A stretch of 64,000 nucleotides of DNA from Nissolia schottii (taxonomy: Eukaryota > Streptophyta > Magnoliopsida > Fabales > Fabaceae). The DNA is taken from assembly GCA_003254905.1 (NCBI GenBank), contig QANU01058179.1, forward strand, positions 633,074-697,073. Reading direction: 5' to 3'. Made by a program: the position numbers and the translations under genes. The notes below the pieces were generated by a model. The model was not told the origin of the DNA. It was given only the letters and a program-made list of their open reading frames with translations, and made no database searches. Of this stretch, positions 11,111 through 23,700 are shown piece after piece (position 1 is the first letter of the stretch; each line of letters opens with the position of its first letter).

Positions 11111-14100
11111 TCTGACTCCTATTATTTGTTTTCACCCAAATACGCATGCGATTTGTTTCACTCATTCAACAAAATTCAAATCCAAAACCCTCACACTCTC
11201 AACTCTCCGTCGTGTCAACCAAAAGCAAAACTCTCACACTCTCAACCCTCCGTCGTGTCCCTCACCTTCCCTTATCGTCTTCCCTAAACTAAAAGACCAC
11301 ATCGTTGTTCCCTCAACCACAGCCGTACCCTCGACCACTGTCTCCATCCTGTTCACTCGCCATCAACTACCACAGACTCGTCGTCACCTACTGTCCCTCC
11401 ACCGTCTCCATCCTGTTTCACTGTCACGGCAGGAGCTCCGTCGCGTCGTCTCTCGTCATTCATAGATGCAAAATTAGTGTTTCATTGGCTTCTATTCACT
11501 GTTTGCCTCGTCGTCCCCCGTCGTTGATAGGTAGGGATTTCAATTAATGCTTGATTATTTGCCTCAATTATTGTTAAAATCTTAAAATTTAGATGTCATT
11601 GCTTATGATGTTTCAAGCATGCCATGTAAATATGCGTCTTCCGTTAATCTATTCCTTTCTTTTTGTTGCCTTTGCATTGCATTATAATAATAGTTAACTA
11701 GTGTCTCTGATTGGAATATCTCTGGCATATATCAAACTTTTTTTAATAAAAATTTTAACCATGTATTAGTGGTTCTATTAGTGATTTTTATATACACACA
11801 CATATATATTTTTTAGATTATACCAAATACTTTTCACATTCTAAGAAGTTTCCTTTTCTGAGCGTAGATTACATTAAACTGAGTGAATGCAGGAAAACAG
11901 AAGGCGTCCCTAAGATTCTAGACTCACGACGTACATCTGTCAATGGCTTTTGGCTGCCTTATCTGACGCTTCGCACTAGTTCCTCACCATTGGCATAAGA
12001 TACCACTTGCCGCTCTGTCTTTCCCTCGCAATAGTCTCGTCCTCACACCCTTTGTCTCTCTCCCTTTTTTTCCCTTCGATAACTTTTCAAACATAATGAA
12101 TTTTTGTTTTGTTTTAAATTTCAGGAGTTTGAGCCTTTAATACAGAAGCCTTATACTATTGTCTACTTCCACTCTGCTGCGTCTCTGCAGATTTAAGTGC
12201 TAAATGTTTGAATTCTAGGATTTCCTGATTGGTTTAGTTATAGGCTCCTTTACTGGGGAGTTTTAGTAAGGGTAGACATCCCTTTTTAAGTGATAGGATT
12301 TTATGAAGCAGCACTTGAGAGAGGCAAGGTGGCTATTGTTGGATAAACTATGTTCAAAATAATTGAAGTTGTGTTGCTGGTTTTAAGCATGCAATGGAAG
12401 AAAGAGTGAATCATAATAGGAAGAGAAGTGCTTTTTGATGGTGGGCTAAGCATATTTTACATTAGTAAATTGCATATGTGACACTAATGTACAACTAACT
12501 ATAATCTCTCCTTTTTTTTCCTTATGTTTTGTATTATATATTATAATATTTCTGAGTTGTTTGATTACCAATATTTGTTGTTTTATTTTGGTTGTTTCAT
12601 TTGACTTTAATTTCCTACTTATTTTCAATAAGGTTTCTGTCATGTTCATGACGTGTGTGTTATGGTTCTGCAGCTTCTTATAAAAATTCTGGTTGAGGAA
12701 CACAATTGAGGAGAGTAAGCAGAACAGGATATATAGAGCTTCCATGGTTAGTGAAGTCCTCTGTGTTTATAATCTATTTGTTAAAATGCACGGACAAATT
12801 TCAGAATGCACTGCTTGAAGACACAATTAGTCATGTGTTCCACTTGCAAAGATTGAGTTTGTGTGTGTTAGGAATATGATAATGAATTGTAATTACTACC
12901 CAGAAAGTCATATTGTTAAGTTTCCTTTGGTTAGTAGTCTAATGTCTCAAAAGATAGCCGAAATCCAAAATCCACATATATTGGGAATATATGATAATAC
13001 GTATCTATCAAGTATCAATTTAACTATTAAGACCATTTAGGTCCATGTTCCTCTCCTCCTTGTTCATGCATGCTAGCTCTAAGAGACAAGGAAAAAAAAA
13101 TGGTCAAAAGTGGGTCAAATAAGAGAAAGATTGAGTTGGAGTGAAGAAGGCAAAAGTGGCTTTCAAAAGTTCACTAGCTCTGTAGTGAGTTATACTTTTA
13201 CTTCATTTGGTTAGTTTTGTGCTTGTTATGCATTATGGTGGGGGCCAATTGAGTTTGGAAACATGGATGCATTGAGTTATTGTATGCTTGAAACTCTGCA
13301 TACTTTTAATTTATATTTTGCAATGATAATTTATACCAGGTAGTTTTTATGAATTCTGTCTAAGCTACATAGATTTGGAACATTCTCTATAAGAATCTCG
13401 ACTCTTCAAATGTGGCTTTTGGGTTCATTGCCTCCTCTGATTCTCTGTATGCATGGATTAGGACTTGATTTTTGTTTTATCACCCTCTCCCTCTTATTCT
13501 ATGGTTGTGTTGTGCATGATGTGCCGATAGGGTCTGTGATGCTGCAGAAGTGGCTGGATGGAATGTAATGTCCACCTCATACAGTGGTACATTTCCCCTT
13601 TCTATCTCTAGGGTCTGTCAAGTGCTTCAATCTCTGGATATAAGAGATTATCAAATCTTCCTGAAACACACTTCAATTTGACAATGCACTCTTTTGTTTC
13701 AAATTGGTGCTTTGATTCGTTGATTCCTGTTAAGAAAATTTTAATTTTTAATTTATTTTCCTTAAATTTTTTGTATGTAATGGTTCAGGTCGACGAAGTG
13801 GTTTAGTCCAAATGTGCTGAGGTTCGTCGCTTGCATCTGCTTCTTTGATCTGATTTCCAAGTAAATGAGCATGGTTCACAAATCTGAGTTCAATTTTTCT
13901 TCAATTCATTTTCTTCCGTTCTCTTTTTTATTTTCACTTTCATTCTTTTAGGTCGTTGAACATAAAGTAAATGAAGCTAAAATAACCAAGCAGGATTCAC
14001 TTGTTTGAAGAGCACATTCACACTTACGAGGACATTCGCCTGTGTCACTGGAGCATATAGGTAGGATTATGAACTAGCATTTATATTTTATACCATTGCA

Positions 14101-14278
14101 TACAAAGGGATTCACAAAGTAATTGAAAAATACTTATGTGTGGGGTTAATCCCTTTTGATGTGTTGTGCTATTGCTTTTCTTAGGATAAAAGCAATTAGC
14201 TATGTGCTCTATTTTGTTGAACTTTGATTCAGTTTTCTTGTGCAGGTTTAAGGGAAGTCTGTTACTTATGGGGCTAAG
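11111..14278. other. Long gene-poor stretch, no recognised product
   Basis: Frames such as 11066-11287 and 11305-11547 (plus) are Ser/Pro-rich from a CT-rich tract with direct repetition of the phrase cacactctcaac. They resemble no protein I know. Possibly the interior of the CACTA-like element that starts at 9149. Confidence 0.35.
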
Positions 14279-14808
14279 TAGGGGTGTTCATAACCCGGAC
14301 CGGGCCGAAGCATTCGGGGCGAATTGGGCCCGATTTTAATTGGACTCGATTTTTAAAAAACTCTAAAAAAAACCTTATTTTAATTCATACCGGGTTTGGG
14401 TTTAGCCTCGGGTCACTCGGCCTGGTCCGGCGTTTAGAAATCTATGTCTATTGTAGTTAAACTATGTCTATTTCGGTGTTTAGAAATCTATTGTAGTGCA
14501 CTTATTATAGTGTTTGAATGGGAATGCTAATGTTATAAATTTTATTTCATTTTGTTGAAGTTTAATTAGGAAATATGATGTTTAGTTTGCAATTTTTTTA
14601 ACTTTATTTTTTAATGGATGTTATTTTTTATTTTGAAGTTTGAGATAGTTTTGACCCGTTTTTGACCTGATCCAACCGCGGGTTTTAACTTGGCCCGAAG
14701 ATGATGGGTCTATTGGATTTAAGGTCAGGTCTGGGTCCTCACAATTGACCCGGTCTAAATATAGGGCTAGGTTTGGGTAAAGGCCAACCCGACCCATGAA
14801 CACCCCTA
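14279..14808. mobile_element. hAT-type MITE, 530 bp
   Basis: Perfect terminal inverted repeats: taggggtgttcat at 14279 and atgaacacccta-type sequence (with one extra c) ending at 14808. Flanking 8-bp direct repeats gggctaag (14271-14278) and gggctgag (14809-14816) differ at one base, the size hAT insertion makes. The interior has GC-rich subterminal arms (acccggaccgggcc; gacccggtc) and no coding. Confidence 0.8.
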
Positions 14809-15642
14809 GGGCTGAGGCAAATTCTTGGTGTTCAGATCTGGAACTGAGAAAGAACAGCCTAGAGTCAAGTGAGTTACTAGTAAAAGGCTAAAATTCCCTT
14901 GCTTTGGCTAAAATTCCCTTGCTTTGAAGTTTGGATATCGTTTTCTTCCTCCCTTTTTTCTTTTACTAAAAAAATTAAGATTAATAATGGTTTTCTGTTA
15001 AGATTGAAAAGAATAGGTATACTCTTTTTTCAATTAGTCAATAACTTAATGGTTTTAGTTCTTTGCTTCTTTAGCTTTTAGTTATGCATTGTGCATGACT
15101 ATTATCTTTTATGGAATTCCTTGGCATTAATTTGCTTCTAATATTTCAATAAATTTTCTTGATAGGTGTTCTTTGCTTGTCCATTCCTCGTTTGTATGAC
15201 AAGTATTGGACCAAAATGATGATAAGCTGTATATGATAGATGGGATTATCCAGACACATTGTACATGTGGTATTATTTGGTTATAATAAATATTCTTTAA
15301 ATTTGAAGTCTCTGAATAAATTTAAGTGCTTACTTATGTAGGATGTTTAGGTTTAAACTTTGCTTTTATATGGGTAAGACCATAGAAGAAGGAGAAGTGA
15401 GTAGAGCACTAAAATTGGATAAATCATTTAATAGGGTGAACATTTGCCATAGCTTGAGTAGAGTTTGATTTTGTATGTTGTATTTTTTTTTTACTCATCT
15501 TCTGTGATTTGAATACAATGAATGATCTGATGAATTGATTTCATTTTTATAATATGAAACTTGTAAACAACAGTAGTTTAAGACTTTCATCATATATATT
15601 TTTCTTAATGATGTGTTTTTTTGGGGACAATTTAACACTATT
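14809..15642. other. Intergenic, nothing recognised
   Basis: A short direct repeat, ggctaaaattcccttgcttt, occurs twice in tandem at about 14886-14926. Otherwise AT-rich with no coding signal. Ends at an unresolved base (N) at 15643. Confidence 0.4.
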
Positions 15643-15643
15643 N

Positions 15644-16050
15644 CCTCAAACTAGATACCGAAAGAGGAGTCTCAATTCCAATGCACATATCCCTAGGGTG
15701 TCTAAAGTATTGTCATCATTGCTCTATGCTGATTTTACAACTTTTGACAGTTTGCCATTCAAAGTTACACTTCAAAGGTTAGGTTTTGGCTTGCTTGTCC
15801 TCGAGGTCAACTCTATCCTTGCTTGAGGTCCCCTAGAGGCTAGAGATATGTGTGGGACCGATTCCCTCATTATTCCAGTCATGATCATCGTTTATGTTCC
15901 CAATATAACCTCGTATAGATAAAAAAAATGTTACATTTTAGTCTAACAAGGCGCTTGAATTGTGTGTTTGTCCTTTCTATGACACACTAGACGTGTCAAC
16001 ATCACTTTTTCCCTCACTTAGATAAACCTCTCTCCCCCCTCTAATTTCCC
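15644..16050 (+). repeat. Dispersed repeat, copy 1 (second copy near 45.85 kb)
   Basis: Shares an ordered series of blocks with 45850-46250 in the same orientation: tctcaattccaatgcacatatcc, (c)tagggtgtcta, ttgtcatc, ctatgctgatt, acttttgaca, gttacattt, and gtcctttctatgac. The alignment has gaps and is clearly old. Family not recognised; an LTR or leader of a retroelement is plausible. Confidence 0.55.
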
Positions 16051-17660
16051 TATTTAATTTCACTCTCATTTTTCTCACAAACTTTCAAGAGCCAAGTTCA
16101 CCTACTTTAAATCTTTCTCCTCTCTCATCAACAACCACCGAAAAATTTCATAACCACCACCTCCACCACCACAAATCCATTACCTTCTCCCTTCATTTTC
16201 ACCATCATACACTTCTCAAATCATCATACTTCCTTCACAAAAGTTGAAGCCCTTATCCTCCTTTTCAAGCTCATGCCATTGGTTATGCATGTAGGTGGGT
16301 TTCTATGCACATATGTGCTCAAATATTTGCCTATTCCTTCCATGTTCACATATGTGGTCCTCCATATTATTTTGTGCAAAACATTTTTAAAACACCTCCA
16401 TACAAGCTCCTTTAATTTTCGACTATGTAGGGGTTTTAGAGTTGTCCATGTTTGTTTTCACTTCTTGTCACATATTTGAGTTCCTATCAAGATTCTAAGA
16501 GTTTTTCATCAAGAGGTTTCATGTTAAAAATTGTGTTTTCTAAAATGGTTAAGTTTCCTCCCTTGGTTGTTCTTAAGCCTCCCTTAGGTTGTTTTTGAAT
16601 GCAAGTTCATATTTGGTTTCCTTGCCAAAGTCTAAGTCTTTTTCATGAAGCAATCGTCGGTCAAAGATGTGATTTGTGATGAATTAGGTTTTCATGAGAG
16701 AATTTCAATTTTGAGATATTTTTAGGGATAGAAAATGATTTCATGAAAAGTGTTTATGTTTTTAGAATCCCTGGAAAATTCTAAGCATAGTTCATGTAAA
16801 GAGTTTTGGTTGAAAATAAAAGGAACTTGAACTCATTTTGGTGTCATGGTTTCGGCCGTGAGTGTGTTTGTAGGCCAAGTTTGTTGTTTTGAAAAGTGTT
16901 AGTGTTTTTTAGTTCCTTGAAGGATTAGGGTAAGGGTTGAAAAGTGGTAGTGTTTTTTAGTCCATCCTCTTGAACTATATTAAAATCTTACAAAAGTGGG
17001 GAAACTGATTAGTAAATTCATATAAAATAATACATATAAGTGTTATTTTAACCTATAAAAATATCAAAATACGACACTTACCAAGCTCTTCTCTCCCGAA
17101 ATCAAAAAGTTTTCAAACCTCACAAAAACTCCAAATCCCTTCTAAAAATCATAACTAAGATTCATAAAACTTTTCTCCCCTCCTAACTCACAAACATACT
17201 CTAAAATAATTAGTTAATTTTGGACGGGGCTGGATTAACTCAAATAATGGCTTAAACTCAGCCCATAAGAATTTCCGGCAAAACGGGATTATTAGGCCGG
17301 CCTGATCATGAAGACCCTTTCTGAAGAGCATGTAATGATTTTTATTTATTTTTTTTTCCTTTCGAGAAATCACATGATAGATAAAAATTAAGCACGTGAG
17401 CAGGGTCCGTGAGTTGATCAGACCTACTACCCGCCCCCATTCACAACATAATTCCGAACTCGGAACTTAATGCGGAAAACAAAGGAAAGCACCCAATAAC
17501 AGAAAACCACCAACCACGACTGACGAGACGAAACGCAGAAAATTACCGAAGAAAAACCCCAAACACACTGTGCCAAATTCTGTCGTTGCCGTAGATTCTC
17601 TCTCACACTTCAGTTAGTCAAAATCAAAATTTATTATTATTATTATTATCTTTTAGAAAA
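16051..17660. other. Upstream region of HDDC2, no other gene recognised
   Basis: A CT-rich tract (16010-16260) and AT-rich sequence, no recognisable protein. The last 250 bp, with a (TTA)n run at about 17632-17650, is the likely promoter and leader of the following gene. Confidence 0.4.
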
Positions 17661-17710
17661 AGTGATTCCAATTTTGAAGATTTTTAATCTGCCATAAAGA
17701 AGGAAAACAA

Positions 17711-20700
17711 ATGGCGATTAATTCGGCATCTTGTGGTTGCATGCCATCTCTGCATCGCTCCTCTTTGCCTTCTCGCTCCATTCTCGGAGCGCTCAATTCC
17801 AGGCCCGTTTTCTTCTGCGAAGCTCCGAGCCTCAGGCTCGTCTCGGTTCGTTCCCAAGCACCCGGTTCGGATGGGTCGGCTGGATCCAAGAGACGGGTCA
17901 GTTTGGAACACACTGATACCTCCGTTGAGTTATCTTCTTCCGCTTCCGCTGTCATTGATTTTCTTACCCTCTGCCATCGGCTTAAGGTACGCATTCGGAA
18001 AAACACTCACTTTCTGTCCTCATCTTTATGATGTAATGTTGTGAAATTTCAAATGACCACATTGATTTATGTGCCTGGTGTCCTTGTATTTTTGTAATCT
18101 GAATTTCTTGGAATAAAGTCGAGAATTGTGCAGAATATATGTAGAATTCCCAGTTTGATTTGACCCCTTTCTTTCTTTCTTTCTTTCTTTTTTTTCTGAT
18201 TTTCTTGCGCTGAAAGTTGAATTGTGTTACCTTAGACTTCGCTTTGCGGGGAATCCTACCCATGGCAATATATTCGCATTTGAATTTTATATGGTAGATA
18301 ACTATGTTAACATACTCTCTACAATTTGGGCTTTCTCAATGACATAAAAAAGGTGGAAAAAAATCCATGATTCTGGTGAGATGTAGAGCCTGTGAGAAGA
18401 AAATGTGACGATATCATACTGTTTCTAGATGGTTACCTCTGTTGGACAGGATAAACTAACTTCTTCTATTGGTTTAAATGCAAAGGTAAGGCCTGCTTTT
18501 GTGGGTGGAGGTGTATCCACTTTTAATTTTTAGAAAATTGTAAAATTATAGGTAAAACCTAGTCTGTCACATTGCACAACATGGTCGATGTATAACTGGG
18601 TTGAAAAAGGTGATGGAGAACAAACTGATTTGGAACTAAATTATTAATTGTAGCAACACTTGTTTTCTTTCTAAATTCCAAGATGAAGTTTTCATAGGGG
18701 AGAGGATTTTGGAACTATAGTAAAGTTGATGAGGCGTCTACTATTCCTAGCTTACCATGTGACTGAATAGTCTATTGGCACACTCATTCTAACTTTTGCA
18801 TTGCAGGTTATTCAGTGCATACTCCGGCTTCGGAAGCCTGAGAGCTTTTGTATTTAACAACCAGTTATTTGTAGACTGCTTCTTATTTGGTTAATTGTCC
18901 ATACTGAAAATATGATGCTACATTATGGATATGAAAAATCTTGAATACGTACACTACTTTTCTGCAACAGTGATTGAATAATAATCTAGTCCCTCTTTGC
19001 CATGCATATGTGTCTTGTAGACCACAAAACGGAAAGGTTGGATTAATCATGGGATAAAGGGTGCTGAATCAATTGCTGACCATATGTATCGCATGGCTTT
19101 AATGGCATTGATTGCTGGCGATGTTCCAGGATTGAATAGAGAAAGGTTTCACATTGAATTTTCTCATGTTTTCTTAATCTTTTTTATTCTTATTTTTGTT
19201 TGCTTTCAGTTAGGCTGTTGGTTTGTTCTATTGTAAGAATAAGATGGATCTGTGTTATTTTGGGTGATATAAGAGAGATTTAAATTCCCTGACCAACTGA
19301 GTTTTGCCTAGTAGTGAGACGGCTAGTCCACCATAACGTAGCGAACCATGGTTCACATCTGTATTTCAATTCCGTGATTAAGTTAAAGTATGTTGATTCT
19401 ACTGTAGAGAGCTTTTATTGCTTGGATCATATCATATTACCTGTTTGGCATAAAGAAAAATGTTCTATAAGAATGTCTAGTTTTATACAGTTGTGGGTGA
19501 GGTTGACTTTGGGTCGTGTTTCTTAGAAAGAACAACTTAAAAGTAGAAAGAAGAAACAACATTGGGACCTTGAGGAATTGACTTAAACAAACGCCAAACC
19601 ATTCAATTGTTGGTTCATTCTCAATCATAATTTCACCACTTCCTGAAATTTAGAGAAACAGCTTGATTCTTCTATTTGGCACTAAATTTTGGCTCGATGT
19701 TGAGCTTCCTGTTAAAGTTCTCAAGCTAGCCTCTCTTATCATTCTTGTGAAGCTGCTATTTGACTATTGTTGTCACAGAGTTGCAAGATATTTCTTAGTA
19801 CTTGACATTTCTTGTCCTCCTTTATTTTTGTATTATTTTTCTCTCCTTTTTAATGAAATTCTTCTTTTATGAAAGGAAAAAAATGGATTATAAAGTTTAA
19901 ACCATGGTCACTAGCAAAATAATAGGATTTATGTATTTCATGAATTACGTCTGTCTAGTAGTATCGGCCATTATATTATATCTCATCCCATTAATTTTGG
20001 TTGCAGACATCCTTGTCTCTCTGTATTCATCTTTGTTGGTGTAATTTACATAGTTTACTTGCCCCTATTCCTGTTATTTATATTTGCCAGATTTGTCTCT
20101 CAGGGATGTCCTCTTGATTCTCTTTAAATTCTTCTTTTTGTTGTGCAGATGTATTAAAATAGCACTCGTCCATGATATTGCAGAAGGTTTCCTTCTAATT
20201 CCTTCCGGCTGAATAGTTTTTGAAGATATTGATATCTAATCTTATCTGACAAATTTAGCATAGGATGATTCACTAACTTTTCTGGATAGAAATAAACAAC
20301 TGCAAATTCCTTTTGAAATGACTTGCTGGTGACTCTGTTCATGTTTTTCCAAGCTGAAATAATTGGTAGATTCACTGGGAACTGTAGTATAACTTGTAAT
20401 GTGTTGATGTCATATGACCATCCTGTTCTGCCTGACAGAAAACTCCAAGCCTTTGTTAATTTTGTTCTGTATAAGATTCACTTCTCCACCTTAGTGATAA
20501 TCAGTGAATGAATAACATGTTATTGAATGTTGCTTGGTAGGTGGTAATGACTCTTGCATAGCTCTCAAATTAAATGATAGAGCAGGATGGAATATCTAAC
20601 TGGAATGTTCAGATTAGTTAAACATTTGCAAAAACTTAAATATACTAGGCTGACACAATTCCATAAAAGAATGATTCAATAGTTTAAAAGCTCACAATCA

Positions 20701-23700
20701 CTTTATGAAAGCCATCCTCTTTTCTCTATAATTCTCCTCTCTTCTTTATGAAATTCTTCTTTTATCTTAAAAGTCCAAAAAAATAAAAAAACTAAGGGAC
20801 TGAACATATTGTTTTTCCCCAAGTATATATTTCTAACAAAGAAAGGTAAAAGGAAATTGGTTGAGGCTTCAAGTCCTGTTGAATATATTGCCAATTTATA
20901 TTGAAGTCTGAGTTCAGTTTTGCATTCAATAGCTATTGTAGGAGATATAACACCATCTGATGGTGTGCCCAAGGCTGAAAAGAGCAGAAGGGAGCGGGCA
21001 GCTATGAAGGAGATGTGTGAAATTCTTGGTGGAGGGATGAGAGGTAATTGCAAATTATTTTTTCTCTGAGACTTTCAGAGAGTTTCCAAATTTGGAGACA
21101 AATTTACTTTGAGGACAAATTTTTTTAATTTGCAGCTGAAGAAATCGAAGAACTTTGGGAAGAGTATGAAAACAATTCTTCGTTGGAGGCTAATCTTGTA
21201 AAAGATTTTGACAAGGTACACATGCACGAGCCTGGATATTTGAACTAAAATCAACTTGGGTTCTATATTATGGGCTATATTTGGCAGCTGCTGGAAAGTC
21301 ATAATTTAGAAAAACTAGATATTGAGTGCATGAAGTGTGGAAGGAGATAAACAATAGATGGATTGAGTTTCTAGTTCCGCATTATTATTATTATTATTTT
21401 TTTTATGGGAAAAGGATGGGGTGAGAGAAAGGGGGGTGGGGTTGATGATGGAAAAGAAGGTATGGTGAGTGATGGAGTAATTTTTAATAGAGATATTTTA
21501 GGGGAAAAAAATGGATGTATAGCACGTACAGGATAACATATCCTATCAGGCAGAAAAAGAAGGTAGAGAAAGAAAGGTAAAATATTAAAATATTAAATGT
21601 TTGTAGAAATGACAACTCTCTTAAAACTGCCATAGCCAGAGAAGCCATGAATATAATCTTATCCCATAACAAGTTTGGGGGCAATGCGACTCTGTCAAAG
21701 ATGCTGGCATAGGAAAAATGCCCCTAACCATTGCATAAATAGAAGATTATCACAATTTTTGGACTTTGTTTTCACCATAACCTTTATGGAAAACTGTCAA
21801 AAGCTGCTCCAAAATACACACCCAATTCTCACCAACGATCTCTAAAATATTTCTCTGTAGAATGGCTTTCATATACTGCTAGAATGAGTGGCCTAATGTT
21901 TCTAAGCTAGATATGAACATAATAAATATTGTGAGGAAATGGCTTTGTAAATTGTATGAAAGATGTTAAGAGTCTCACCTTAGGTGGTTTGGTCATGTAT
22001 GGAGAAGACCTATAGCAGTTTTAGTAATGAGAGTAGATTAGATAGAAGGAAGTCCAATAATTAGAGGTAGAGGAAGACCAAGAAGAAAAAAAATTAAATT
22101 GAACTAGTTTGCCTGTAGACATGGTTTATAAAATGACACTATGACATCGTCTGATGTATGCTTTTGGGAGAGATTATTCTTGGCAACATGTTTAGACCAT
22201 TATTATTTGTATGAATCTTCTCAAACTCCAACAACTTAGTTCTCTACGTCATGTATCCAATGACACTATACATCAATATGTTTAAATACCATAAAAAGTA
22301 GGATTCTTACCAAGATGTATGAGTACTTATTCTTACCAAGATGTATGAGTACTTTGACTGTCGCAAAGTAGCAACATACTAAGTGAAGCGAAGTTATTAC
22401 AAAACTTTTTCATTCAAAACAATTTCATACAAGGCTGAGTATTAGCTATAAGCTCAGCCTCAAAAATAGACACTGCAGTACACTTTAGCAAACTAGACTG
22501 TCAAGCCACAACTCTCCTTGCAAATGGAACTAAATGAACAGAGGTAGACTTTCTAGAATCAACATTTGCACCCTGTCTAAGTCTAAATAAATCCAGAGTT
22601 AGTTTCTCAATTCCAATATAGTGTTTCAAACTAGAGGTATCCCCATGGATAAATCAAAATCCACTTTGCAACTTTTCAATGCTCTCTACAGGACTGGAAA
22701 GAAAGCAAATGATGATACTAATTGCACGAGTTATATCAGTCCTTGCACAAACCATTGCACACATCAAACTTATTATAGCAGATGTATATGAAACACTGCA
22801 TTTATTCGTTTTCTTCATCACTAGAATGAGCTTGTCTAGTACTAAATCTAAAGTTCAAAGCTAGAAATGTGATTACCACTTCAGGTTTATCAACGTACTC
22901 ATTAGAAAAACACAACTTCTTGACTACTCTATCACCAGTAATCCACACGTCAATATTTAACATGTTGATCCGAAGCTGTTCATCGCAAAAGACTTGCTAA
23001 GCTTTTCTTTTAACTTGGCCTTTCTAGAAGAATTATGACCAATAATCAACATATCAACATAGAGCAATAAACTAATAGATTTGTTATTGGAGAATTTCCA
23101 CACAAACAATAATCAGACAGTTTTCTTGAATCCGTATTGGATAATATCAAACTCAAACTTTTTATACTACCCTTACAAACTTTTCTTCAACCTGTGAACA
23201 TAGTTTTCTTTACCCTTCACCACAAAACTTTGGTTGTTTTGTGTACATAACTTCCTCAAGGAAGTTGTGCTCACACCCATATACTCATCCTCTAAGTGAA
23301 GACTAACTACCAAGCCAAGAATAACTTGGATGTCAATGTTCCAACAACTAGAGAAAATGTGCTCGAAGTCAATCTGCTCAAGTCTAATCAACTAAATCAG
23401 AGCGTCAGACCCATCACCAGAGAAGCTTGCCAATCTGTCCAACATCCATCGGCTGACCAACCCACCAAGCGTCGCAGCTGTACGCTGTATCATGTTCCCT
23501 TGTGTTTTCTGCTGCAACTGCACGTCAGAGCTTGAGCTTCACTCACTGCCTTCTAGGCCATCGGTTGTGAAACCGCTGGTGCCGCCTTTTTCTTCTGGGT
23601 CGGAAGCCCGTTTTGGTGCTGTTCAAACAATGGGTCTGTCGTTTCCATTCTGTTTTACATCATTTGGCTTCTAGTTTCGTCTTTGTCATGGGTCTGTCAA

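Noticed and set aside
9149..14494. Complete CACTA element ending at ttgtagtg near 10110 or 14494
   Set aside because: The 3 bases after these sites (cta, cac) do not match the aca before 9149, and no subterminal words lie next to them.
17653..18006. 117-aa minus-strand frame opposite HDDC2 exon 1
   Set aside because: Antisense shadow; the plus-strand exon has a proper ATG, donor and continuing exons.
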